Shown one piece after another: positions 1 to 6,377 of a stretch of DNA of 7,764 nt (the first letter of the stretch is position 1; each line of letters opens with the position of its first letter). Below the pieces are notes generated by a model that saw nothing but the letters and a program-made list of their open reading frames with translations, searched no databases and was not told the DNA's origin. The stretch is from Burkholderiales bacterium (GTDB lineage: Bacteria; Pseudomonadota; Gammaproteobacteria; Burkholderiales; Burkholderiaceae_C), in contig JAGWTL010000131.1 in assembly GCA_028869035.1 (NCBI GenBank), positions 1 to 7,764 of the forward strand, read 5' to 3'. The position numbers and the translations under genes are program-made.

Positions 1-532
1 CGGCAGCGACCGCATTTTGATGGCCATGAAACGCGGCTACACCGCCATGGAATACAAGAGCACGGTGCGCAAGCTGCGCGCCATCCGCCCCGGCATGTCC
101 ATCAGCAGCGACTTCATCGTCGGCTTTCCGGGTGAGACAGAGGAGGATTTCAGCAGGATGATGAAGCTGATCGAGGACGTGGGCTTCGACAACTCCTTCA
201 GCTTCATCTTCAGCCCGCGCCCGGGCACCCCCGCGGCCAACCTGCACGACGATACGCCGCACGAGGTCAAGCTGCGGCGCCTGCAGACACTGCAAGCGGT
301 GATCGAGGCCAATCTCAAGCAGATCAGCGCCAGCCGCGTGGGCACCGTGCAGCGCATCCTGGTGGAAGGACCGTCCAAGCGCGATGCCAGTGAGCTGATG
401 GGGCGCACCGAGTGCAACCGTGTGGTGAACTTCAAGGCGCCGCAGCGCCTGATCGGCCAGATGCTCGACGTGAGCATCACCGAGGCCCTGCACTACAGCC
501 TGCGCGGCGAAGTGGTAGCGGCCGGCGACTGA
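1..532 (+). CDS. miaB: tRNA-2-methylthio-N6-dimethylallyladenosine synthase MiaB, C-terminal part (5' end outside window)
   Basis: MiaB is a radical-SAM methylthiotransferase that adds a methylthio group to i6A37 in tRNAs reading UNN codons. About 176 codons are present (first whole codon at base 2); the full protein is usually about 450 residues, so the N-terminal domain and the cysteine motif of the radical-SAM core lie outside the window. Visible are the end of the radical-SAM barrel (GSDRILMAMKRGYTAMEY, then SSDFIVGFPGETEEDF, a MiaB signature) and the motif FSPRPGTPAA. The C-terminal TRAM RNA-binding domain starts around RVGTVQRILVEGPSKRD and runs through GRTECNRVVNF to the TGA at 530-532. 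The gene converges on ffh, with about 50 bp between the stops. The family call is secure from the signature motifs; other methylthiotransferases (RimO, MtaB) fit this stretch less well. Confidence 0.95.
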   Translation, partial: GSDRILMAMKRGYTAMEYKSTVRKLRAIRPGMSISSDFIVGFPGETEEDFSRMMKLIEDVGFDNSFSFIFSPRPGTPAANLHDDTPHEVKLRRLQTLQAVIEANLKQISASRVGTVQRILVEGPSKRDASELMGRTECNRVVNFKAPQRLIGQMLDVSITEALHYSLRGEVVAAGD

Positions 533-570
533 GCCCCTCACCCTGCCCTCTCCCCAGAGGGGCGAGGGGC
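533..570. repeat. GC-rich inverted repeat between convergent miaB and ffh, possible bidirectional terminator
   Basis: The outer arms GCCCCTC (533-539) and GAGGGGC (564-570) are perfect complements. The inner arms CCCTCT (546-551) and AGAGGG (556-561) pair around a CCCC loop. The CCCTCACCC...CCCTCTCCCCAGAGGGGCGAGGGG pattern resembles a dispersed intergenic palindrome that I recall from many Burkholderiales and other proteobacterial genomes; that is memory, not a search. Its place between two convergent stop codons suits a transcription-ending or mRNA-stabilising role, but neither strand has a T-run after the stem, so it is not a textbook intrinsic terminator. Confidence 0.6.
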
Positions 571-582
571 GTACACAAACCC

Positions 583-1944
583 TCAAAAGGGGCGAGGCAT
601 GCCCTTCATACCCCCCATGCGCTTCATGAGCTTCATCATGCCGCCGCCCTTCATTTTCTTCATCATCTCCTGCATCTGCTCGAATTCCTTGAGCAGGCGG
701 TTGACGTCCTGAACCTGCACACCGGCGCCGGTGGCGATGCGGCGCTTGCGCGTGGCCTTGATGAGCTCGGGCTTGCGGCGCTCCAGCCTGGTCATGCTCT
801 GGATGATGCCTTCCTTGCGGCGCAGGTCGCGCTCGACCTTGTCCGTGTCCATCTGGCCCGCCCTGGCCGCCATCTGGGCCGGCAGCTTGTCCATCAGGCT
901 GGACAGGCCACCCATCTGCTTCATCTGCTGCAGCTGGGCCAGGAAGTCGTTGAGGTCGAAGCCCTCGCCGCTCTTGACCTTGGCGGCCAGCTTCTGCGCG
1001 GCCTCGATGTCCACGTTGGCCGTGACCTGCTCGACCAGGGCCACGATGTCGCCCATGCCCAGCACGCGGCCCGCATGGCGCTGGGCGTCGAAGACCTCCA
1101 GCCCGTCGATCTTCTCGCTCGTGCCGGCGAACTTGATGGGCACGCCCGTGACGGCGCGCACCGACAGCGCCGCGCCGCCGCGTGAATCGCCGTCGGTCTT
1201 GGTCAGGATGATGCCGGTCAGCGGCAGGGCCTCCTTGAAGGCCTTGGCCGTGTTGATCGCGTCCTGGCCCTGCATGGCGTCGACCACGAACAGTGTCTCG
1301 ACCGGGTTCAGCACCGCGTGCAGATCGCGGATCTCGCGCATCAGCGCCTCGTCGACGGCCAGGCGACCGGCCGTGTCGACCAGCAGCACGTCGAAGAAAT
1401 GCCTCTTCGCATGGTCCAGTGCGGCGCGCGCGATGTCGGCCGGCTTCTGCTCGGGTGTGCTGGGGAACCACTCCGCGCCGGCCTGCGCCGTCACGGTCTT
1501 GAGCTGCTCGATGGCCGCCGGACGGTAGACGTCGCCCGAGACGGTCAGCACTTTCTTCTTGCGCTTGTCGATCAGGTGGCGGGCCAGCTTGGCCGTGGTG
1601 GTGGTCTTGCCCGCGCCCTGCAGGCCGGCCATGAGGATCACGGCCGGCGGCTGGGCCGCCAGATTGATGTCCGACACGCCCTCGCCCATGGTGGCGGCGA
1701 GTTCGCGGTTGACGATGCCCACCAGGGCCTGACCGGGCGTGAGCGAGCCCATGACGGCCTGGCCCAGGGCCTGGTCCTTGACACGGGCGATGAAGTCGCG
1801 CACCACCGGCAGGGCCACGTCGGCCTCCAGCAGGGCCATGCGCACCTCGCGCAGCATGTCGGCCACATTGGATTCGGTGATGCGGGCCTGGCCCCGGATT
1901 TCCTTGACGAGGCGGCTGAGTTTGTCGGTGAGGGCGGAGGCCAT
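583..1944 (-). CDS. ffh: Signal recognition particle protein Ffh (SRP54 GTPase)
   Basis: Ffh is the protein subunit of the signal recognition particle. With 4.5S RNA it binds signal sequences of nascent inner-membrane proteins and delivers ribosomes to the receptor FtsY. The 453-residue length matches the family. Order: N-domain helical bundle (about 1-85), then the G domain with P-loop GLQGAGKTT at 107-115, DTAGR at 190-194, TKTDGDSRGG from 248 and GTSEKIDGLE around 274-283. The M domain follows from about 329 (FDLNDFLAQLQQMKQMGG), with the RNA-binding segment RRIATGAGVQVQDVNRLL at 401-418 and a Met/Gly/Lys-rich tail. The ATG at 1944 begins the usual MASALTDKLS N-terminus and has GGAA about 9 bases upstream. 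The last codons (PRPF, stop) lie in a partial copy of the repeat at 533-570. It is divergent from the ccsA-like gene, as ffh and ypjD are in E. coli. Confidence 0.97.
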   Translation of the reverse strand: MASALTDKLSRLVKEIRGQARITESNVADMLREVRMALLEADVALPVVRDFIARVKDQALGQAVMGSLTPGQALVGIVNRELAATMGEGVSDINLAAQPPAVILMAGLQGAGKTTTTAKLARHLIDKRKKKVLTVSGDVYRPAAIEQLKTVTAQAGAEWFPSTPEQKPADIARAALDHAKRHFFDVLLVDTAGRLAVDEALMREIRDLHAVLNPVETLFVVDAMQGQDAINTAKAFKEALPLTGIILTKTDGDSRGGAALSVRAVTGVPIKFAGTSEKIDGLEVFDAQRHAGRVLGMGDIVALVEQVTANVDIEAAQKLAAKVKSGEGFDLNDFLAQLQQMKQMGGLSSLMDKLPAQMAARAGQMDTDKVERDLRRKEGIIQSMTRLERRKPELIKATRKRRIATGAGVQVQDVNRLLKEFEQMQEMMKKMKGGGMMKLMKRMGGMKGMPRPF

Positions 1945-2013
1945 GGGTGTGTTCCGGTAGACGGGGAAGCCTGGAAGGCCAACCGGCGATTGGCAAGGGG
2001 CTAAACTGTATCC
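1945..2013. promoter_or_regulatory. Divergent intergenic region between ffh and the ccsA-like gene
   Basis: These 69 bases must hold the start signals for ffh (leftward) and probably the promoter of the five-gene rightward cluster. I see a small inverted repeat, GCCAA (1978-1982) and TTGGC (1990-1994) with a 7-base loop, and an A/T-richer TAAACT at 2002-2007 just before the rightward ATG. No -35/-10 pair with proper spacing stands out on either strand, so promoter positions are not assigned. The presence of start signals is inferred from the divergent gene layout. Confidence 0.4.
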
Positions 2014-2808
2014 ATGATTTTACCCAGTGCCTCCCCCACCGGCATGGCCCTGGCCGTGCTGGCTGCCGCAGCCTATGCCGTCCCGGCCGCTGGCCGACTG
2101 TCAGCCATCGCCGCACGCCGCATGGTGCTTCTGGCCTGGCTGCTGCACGGCCTGCTATTGGCCTGGGGTCTGTTGGGGGACAGCCCGCACTTCGGTTTCG
2201 CACCGGCGCTTTCTGTCACCGCCTGGCTGGTGGCTGCGGTTTATGCCATCGAAAGCCAGTTCTATCCCCAGCTGCAGACCCGCTGGGCGCTCTCGCTCCT
2301 GGGGGCCGGCGCCGTGATGCTGGCGCTGTTTTTCCCCGGCCAGACCCTGCAAGCCCAGGCCTCGGCCTGGCTGCCCTTGCACTGGGCGCTGGGCATCGCC
2401 TCCTACGGCCTGTTCGCGGTGGCCGTGATGCACGCCCTGCTCATGCTACGCGCGGAAGAGCGCATCCGCCATGCCGCCGACCCCCGCAGCGGCCTGCCCC
2501 TGCTGACACTGGAGCGCCTGACCTTCCGTTTCGTCGGCGCCGGTTTTGTGCTGCTGTCGGCCACGCTGCTGGCCGGTCTGCTGTTCGATGAGCAATTGTA
2601 CGGCTCGGCCTGGAAATGGAGTCACAAGACGGTGTTTTCGGTGCTGTCCTGGGCGGTCTTTGCCGTGCTGCTGATCGGCCGCGCACGTTTTGGCTGGCGC
2701 GGCTGGCGCGCCGCGCGCCTGCTCTTTACCGGGGCGAGCCTGCTGCTGCTGGCTTATGTGGGCTCGCGTTTCGTGCTCGAAATCATCCTGGGACGCAGCA
2801 CCGCATGA
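2014..2808 (+). CDS. CcsA/YpjD-family inner-membrane protein (cytochrome c assembly domain)
   Basis: This is a 264-residue integral membrane protein with about eight hydrophobic segments (roughly 10-28, 37-54, 65-82, 91-107, 122-145, 172-192, 205-223 and 235-255). The second half has CcsA/CcmC-type features: LHWALGIASYGLFA (His123), His140, the aromatic loop GSAWKWSHK (residues 197-205; His204) and the end LLAYVGSRFVLEIIL. CcsA and CcmC proteins handle haem during cytochrome c maturation. The ypjD-type members next to ffh are poorly characterised and lack a full WWD haem motif, so a cytochrome role is only an inference from the family. AAGGGG at 1995-2000 is 13 bases from the ATG, a long spacing, but the ATG is followed by a credible N-terminal membrane segment. 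The stop overlaps the next start (ATGA, 2805-2808), and this gene heads the cluster. Confidence 0.85.
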   Translation: MILPSASPTGMALAVLAAAAYAVPAAGRLSAIAARRMVLLAWLLHGLLLAWGLLGDSPHFGFAPALSVTAWLVAAVYAIESQFYPQLQTRWALSLLGAGAVMLALFFPGQTLQAQASAWLPLHWALGIASYGLFAVAVMHALLMLRAEERIRHAADPRSGLPLLTLERLTFRFVGAGFVLLSATLLAGLLFDEQLYGSAWKWSHKTVFSVLSWAVFAVLLIGRARFGWRGWRAARLLFTGASLLLLAYVGSRFVLEIILGRSTA

Positions 2809-3032
2809 AGTTCCTGCTATTCCTCGCCATCCTGCTGCTGGCCGTCTGGCTGTGGCGCTCGGGCCGCCGCAGCGACAGCCGTTCCGACCAGGCCGCAGCG
2901 CCCCCGCCACCCGGCCCCCAGGCAATGGTGCGCTGCGCCCACTGCGGCGTACACCTTCCGCACGGTGAGGCCATCGTGGGCCGCATCGGCCTGTACTGCA
3001 GCAGCGAACACCGGCAGAACGCGGAGCCTTGA
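2805..3032 (+). CDS. Small PP0621-like membrane-anchored protein with Cys/His cluster
   Basis: This 75-residue protein starts at an ATG overlapping the previous stop. Residues 1-17 (MKFLLFLAILLLAVWLW) form one hydrophobic N-terminal helix, either an uncleaved anchor or a signal peptide. A basic and serine-rich stretch, then a Pro/Ala linker (about 31-39), lead to a C-terminal cluster: VRCAHCGVHLP (Cys44, Cys47, His50, His53) and GLYCSSEHR (Cys65, His69). The CxxC plus C...H pattern resembles a minimal zinc-ribbon or treble-clef knuckle, so metal binding is plausible but untested. It fits the conserved family I know as PP0621, whose function is unknown. Its fixed place between the ccsA-like gene and pilS suggests a membrane-linked accessory role. 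The next start abuts directly (TGAATG, 3030-3035). Confidence 0.85.
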   Translation: MKFLLFLAILLLAVWLWRSGRRSDSRSDQAAAPPPPGPQAMVRCAHCGVHLPHGEAIVGRIGLYCSSEHRQNAEP

Positions 3033-4766
3033 ATGGATCCGCGGGACAACGTGCATTCCTGGTTCGGCCCGTCCCTGCTGGACGAACGGCTGGAGGCCCC
3101 CGAAGAACAGCGGGAGTTCAAGCGACTGTGGCTGGGCTTCATGACGGCGCGCGTCACGCTCGCTCTGGTGCTGCTGCTGCTGCAAACCACCCTGTATGCC
3201 CTGGGCCAGGCTGCCAACATCTGGCTGGTGCTGCTCAGCGGCGTCTATTTCACGGCCACGCTCATGGTGCGCGTGGCGCCGCGCCCGCGCCCACTGGGCC
3301 AGACCTTCGACCAGCCCTGGCTCTCCAGCATCGGCATCGACGTGCTGGTCTTCACGGCCCTGCAACTGCTGCACGGCAGCAGCATCAACTACACCCCGCT
3401 GTACGCACTGCCGGTGCTGCAGGCCGCCGTGCTGGGCTCACTGACCCTGTCCATGGGCACGGCCGCCGGCATCACCCTGCTGCTGCTGCTGCACAGCGCC
3501 TGGCGATCACTGCATGGCCCGGGGGATGCCACCCCGCTCTTCATCCAGGCGGCGCTGACCGGCGCGGGCAGCTTTGTCATCGCCTTCCTGGCGCACCAGC
3601 TCTCGGCCCGCCTGGCCAGCGAGCAGCAGCGCGCACGGCGCAGCCAGCATGCCATGCGCATCCAGCAGCAGGTCAACGATCTGGTGATCGAGGCCCTGAC
3701 GGACGGCATCCTGGTGGTGGACGTGCGCGGCACCGTGCATGCGGCCAATCCGGCGGCGCATCAGATGCTGCAAGCCGACGAACGGCCGCTCAAGCACACG
3801 CCCTTCAATCTGGTCGACGAACCGGGCTGGCAATCGTTGGCCGAGCTGGCCTTCCAGGTCTTCACCGGCCGGGGGGACTTCCGCCATGCCGACATCGGCA
3901 TCGAGCATGTCGGTCAGGGCAACCGGCGCCTGCGCGTGCGCACCCGCATGACCACCGCCCACTGGGGCGAGACCGAGATCCTGTGTGTCATGTTCCTGCA
4001 GGACCTGCGCGAAATGGAAGCGCGCATGCGCACCGAGAAACTGGCCAGCATGGGTCGCATGTCGGCCGCTGTGGCGCACGAGATCCGCAACCCGCTGGCC
4101 GCCATCACCCAGGCCAATGCCCTGCTGGAAGAGGACCTCCAGGATCCGCGGCATCTGCGCCTGACCCAGATGGTGCGGCAGAACGCTCAGCGCCTGGACC
4201 GCATCGTCGACGACGTGCTCAACATCTCCCGCACCGGCAAGCAGGCGGCCAACTTCGAGTCGCGTGTTCTGGAACTGACGCCCTCCGTGCAGCGCATCTG
4301 CCAGGACTGGGCCCAGCAGACCGGCAGCAGCACCTTGTTGTCCCTGCATCTGGCCCCTCATCCGCTGCCGGTGCACTTTGAACCCGAGCACCTGCGCCGC
4401 GTGCTGATCAACCTGCTGGACAATGCGCGCCGTTACGCCCGCCAGCTGCCCCATGCGATCCAGGTGCATGCCCGCGCCGACACCAGCGGACAGGCCCTGC
4501 TGGCGGTCTGGAGCGACGGCCCGCCCATGGAGCCCTCGGTCGAACAGCACCTGTTCGAGCCTTTCTTTTCCTCCGAAAGCCGTTCCAGCGGTCTGGGCCT
4601 GTATATTTGCCGGGAATTGTGCGAAGGGCACGGCGCCGCCATCGGCTACCACCGTGCCCGTCGCATCGCGCGCGACACCCTGATGGACGGCAACGAATTC
4701 TTCATCACCCTGCGCCTGGCGGCCGCTGCGGCATCACCCGCCGCCCGCGCCCGCGCCGCACCATGA
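3033..4766 (+). CDS. pilS: PAS-domain sensor histidine kinase, PilS type
   Basis: This is a 577-residue inner-membrane kinase that probably phosphorylates the downstream PilR-type regulator. Residues 33-190 hold about six hydrophobic helices, as in PilS. A PAS-like domain follows (about 210-325; ALTDGILVVDVRGTVHAANPAA). The dimerisation/phosphoacceptor domain has the H-box AVAHEIRNPLAAI with phospho-acceptor His349. The ATPase domain has N-box NLLDNARRYA (N460, N464), F-box FEPFF (509-513) and G2 box SSGLGLYICREL (518-529). The G1 box is unusual: WSDGPPM at 493-499 where DxGxG is expected, so the adenine-contacting Asp is replaced by Ser. GGAG at 3023-3026, six bases before the ATG, supports the start, and the TGA overlaps pilR by four bases. 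PilSR controls type IV pilin (pilA) transcription in Pseudomonas. No pilin gene is visible here, so the symbol rests on architecture and gene order. Confidence 0.85.
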   Translation: MDPRDNVHSWFGPSLLDERLEAPEEQREFKRLWLGFMTARVTLALVLLLLQTTLYALGQAANIWLVLLSGVYFTATLMVRVAPRPRPLGQTFDQPWLSSIGIDVLVFTALQLLHGSSINYTPLYALPVLQAAVLGSLTLSMGTAAGITLLLLLHSAWRSLHGPGDATPLFIQAALTGAGSFVIAFLAHQLSARLASEQQRARRSQHAMRIQQQVNDLVIEALTDGILVVDVRGTVHAANPAAHQMLQADERPLKHTPFNLVDEPGWQSLAELAFQVFTGRGDFRHADIGIEHVGQGNRRLRVRTRMTTAHWGETEILCVMFLQDLREMEARMRTEKLASMGRMSAAVAHEIRNPLAAITQANALLEEDLQDPRHLRLTQMVRQNAQRLDRIVDDVLNISRTGKQAANFESRVLELTPSVQRICQDWAQQTGSSTLLSLHLAPHPLPVHFEPEHLRRVLINLLDNARRYARQLPHAIQVHARADTSGQALLAVWSDGPPMEPSVEQHLFEPFFSSESRSSGLGLYICRELCEGHGAAIGYHRARRIARDTLMDGNEFFITLRLAAAAASPAARARAAP

Positions 4767-6253
4767 CCACGCCAGCCGCCACCCCCCACATCCTGGTCGT
4801 CGATGATGAACCCGACCTGCGCACACTCTACGAGTTGACGCTCTTGCGCGAAGGCTACCGCGTCGACGTGGCCGAAACCGTCGCCGACGCCTGGAACCAC
4901 CTGCAGGAACGCCGCTACGAGGTGCTGATCACCGACATGCGCCTGCCCGACGGCTCGGGGCTGGAGCTGATCCAGCGCCTGCGCGCCCAGCAGCGCAACG
5001 AACGCTGCGTAGTCATCACGGCCTACGGTTCGGCGGAGAACGCCGTGGAGTCGCTCAAGGCCGGCGCCTTCGACTATCTGACCAAACCGGTCGACCTGAA
5101 ACAGTTCCGCACCGTCATCGCCTCGGCCGTGCAGGATGCCCTCGCCTCCCGTGCCGCGCCTCTGCCTTCGTCGGCAGCGGTGGCCACACCACGCACGGCA
5201 TCACCCACCCGCGGCGGCGAGGCGGCGCTGCAGCGCCTGGTCGGCAGTTCGCCCGGCATACGCCAGGTGCGCGAGCGCATTCTCAAGGTAGCACGCAGCA
5301 TGGCGCCTGTGCTGATTTGCGGCGAGTCCGGCACCGGCAAGGAGCTGACGGCCCTGGCGCTGCACGCCAACAGTCATCGGGGCGATGGCCCGATGGTGGC
5401 GGTGAACTGCAGCGCCATCCCGGAAAACCTGCTCGAAACCGAGTTCTTCGGCGTGCGCAAGGGAGCCTACACCGGCGCCAGCCAGGACCGCGACGGCTAC
5501 TTCCAGGCGGCCGGCGGCGGCACCCTGTTCCTCGACGAAATCGGTGACCTGCCCCTGTCCATGCAATCCAAACTGCTGCGTGCCATCCAGGAGCGCTGCG
5601 TGCGCCCCGTGGGCGGCACGCAGGAGGAGACCGTGGACGTGCGCATCGTCAGCGCCACCCACAAGAACCTGGCACGCGAAGTACAGGAAGGCCGCTTCCG
5701 GCAGGATCTGTACTACCGGCTCAACGTCATCGAGATCGATATCCCCCCGCTGCGCGAGCGCCGCGAGGACCTGCCCGCGCTTTGCGAAAGCCTGCTGACA
5801 CGCATCAGCCGGGAGTCCGGCCTGCAGGTATCGCACCTGCAGGCCGAAGCCCTGGCCCAGCTGGCCAAGCACCCGCTGACCGGCAATGTGCGTGAGCTGG
5901 AAAACCTGCTGCATCGCGCCATGGCGCTGAACGAGGGCGGCGAACTGAGCTTCGACGACATCGACACCACGCCCGCCTTCCTGGATCCGATGGCCTCGGA
6001 CCTGGCGCCCACCGTGCCCGGGGTGCCGCCACCCGGCCTGCCCCCCGGCCCGCCGGAGAACCCGGAACTGCCGGCCGACCTGCAAGGCCACCTGGACCGC
6101 CAGGAGCGCGACATCCTCATCAAGGCGCTGCAGGAAACCGGCTTCAACCGCACGGCCGCCGCAGCCAAGCTGGGCCTGAGCCTGCGCCAGATCCGCTACC
6201 GGATCGCCCGCCTGAACATCGACACGCCGCAGGGCAACGAGTCCGGCGCATGA
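4763..6253 (+). CDS. pilR: Sigma-54-dependent response regulator, PilR type
   Basis: This is a 496-residue NtrC-class activator that remodels sigma-54 RNA polymerase after phosphorylation, most likely by the adjacent kinase. The receiver domain (about 8-125) has Asp14/Asp15, phospho-acceptor Asp58 (LITDMRLPDGSG), Thr86 and Lys108. A Ser/Ala/Pro linker (about 128-150) leads to the AAA+ domain (about 155-400): Walker A GESGTGKE at 187-194, GAYTGA at 234-239 (Tyr where GAFTGA usually has Phe), Walker B GGGTLFLDEIGD at 251-262, and arginines in RFRQDLYYRLNV. A proline-rich linker at 415-440 precedes a Fis-type helix-turn-helix (about 444-486; FNRTAAAAKLGLSLRQIRYRI). The ATG at 4763 overlaps the pilS stop; upstream in-frame codons lie inside pilS. 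The stop overlaps the mini-ORF 1 start (ATGA, 6250-6253). Targets cannot be read from this window; pilA elsewhere is the family expectation. Confidence 0.9.
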   Translation: MTTPAATPHILVVDDEPDLRTLYELTLLREGYRVDVAETVADAWNHLQERRYEVLITDMRLPDGSGLELIQRLRAQQRNERCVVITAYGSAENAVESLKAGAFDYLTKPVDLKQFRTVIASAVQDALASRAAPLPSSAAVATPRTASPTRGGEAALQRLVGSSPGIRQVRERILKVARSMAPVLICGESGTGKELTALALHANSHRGDGPMVAVNCSAIPENLLETEFFGVRKGAYTGASQDRDGYFQAAGGGTLFLDEIGDLPLSMQSKLLRAIQERCVRPVGGTQEETVDVRIVSATHKNLAREVQEGRFRQDLYYRLNVIEIDIPPLRERREDLPALCESLLTRISRESGLQVSHLQAEALAQLAKHPLTGNVRELENLLHRAMALNEGGELSFDDIDTTPAFLDPMASDLAPTVPGVPPPGLPPGPPENPELPADLQGHLDRQERDILIKALQETGFNRTAAAAKLGLSLRQIRYRIARLNIDTPQGNESGA

Positions 6254-6376
6254 GCACCGCACGGCCGCCCGAAGGGGCTCGCACCGCAGCCCGTCAGGGC
6301 GGAGGTTTCCCATGAGCACCGCACGGCCGCCAGCGGGCGCTCACCCCGCAATGCGCAGCATGGAGCTTAGCCCTTG
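6249..6376 (+). repeat. 62-bp tandem duplication of a translation-start cassette between pilR and ampD
   Basis: Start codons lie at 6250, 6312 and 6374, exactly 62 bases apart. The first 21 bases of copies 1 and 2 (6249-6269 and 6311-6331; beginning CATGAGCACCGCACGG) are identical. The rest of the unit is diverged but still alignable, with a Shine-Dalgarno core near the end of each (GGAGG at 6301, GGAG at 6362). The third unit is truncated and runs into ampD (TTGAGCAC). Because 62 is not a multiple of three, each copy shifts frame by one, so each unit's stop overlaps the next start. Confidence 0.85.
6250..6315 (+). CDS. Mini-ORF 1, 21 codons, possible coupled leader peptide
   Basis: The ATG overlaps the pilR stop (ATGA, 6250-6253). 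The frame encodes MSTARPPEGARTA followed by ARQGGGFP and ends at a TGA (6313-6315) that overlaps the next ATG. Upstream there is only a weak GAG (6239-6241), so translation would depend on ribosomes finishing pilR. The peptide is basic and Gly/Pro/Ala-rich, with no recognisable domain or membrane segment. It may matter only as a ribosome path, or not be translated to any purpose. It shares 12 of 21 residues with mini-ORF 2, including the first seven. I have a vague, unverified recollection of similar PEGARTA-like strings in other Comamonadaceae sequences. Confidence 0.4.
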   Translation: MSTARPPEGARTAARQGGGFP

Positions 6377-6377
6377 A
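6312..6377 (+). CDS. Mini-ORF 2, 21 codons, possible coupled leader peptide
   Basis: The ATG overlaps the stop of mini-ORF 1 (ATGA, 6312-6315) and follows the best Shine-Dalgarno of the junction, GGAGG at 6301-6305 with six bases of spacing. It encodes MSTARPPAGAHPA followed by MRSMELSP. Its TGA at 6375-6377 overlaps the ampD TTG start by three bases. The coding sequence of this mini-ORF contains the ampD Shine-Dalgarno (GGAGC, 6362-6366). No domain is recognisable. It is the diverged second copy of mini-ORF 1, and a role as translational relay into ampD is an inference from the overlaps. Confidence 0.4.
   Translation: MSTARPPAGAHPAMRSMELSP

Noticed and set aside
412..1185. Long plus-strand open frame, with others at 731-1528 and 1318-2004, opposite ffh
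   Set aside because: These are antisense shadows of a well-conserved GC-rich gene; low-complexity His/Leu/Ala/Arg composition and no recognisable domains.
1990..2007. TTGGCA (1990-1995) and TAAACT (2002-2007) as a -35/-10 pair, or as a sigma-54 promoter, for the ccsA-like gene
   Set aside because: The spacing is only six bases for sigma-70, and the GG...GC spacing of a sigma-54 site is absent.
3168..3492. Runs of CTG triplets in pilS (about 3168-3182 and 3476-3490) as microsatellites
   Set aside because: They encode Leu stretches of predicted membrane helices and are explained by codon bias toward CTG.
3507..4652. 381-codon minus-strand frame opposite pilS, and a 372-codon frame (5201-6319) opposite pilR
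   Set aside because: The opposite strand encodes full-length proteins with all expected motifs in order; the antisense frames show only composition-driven sequence and no plausible start signals.
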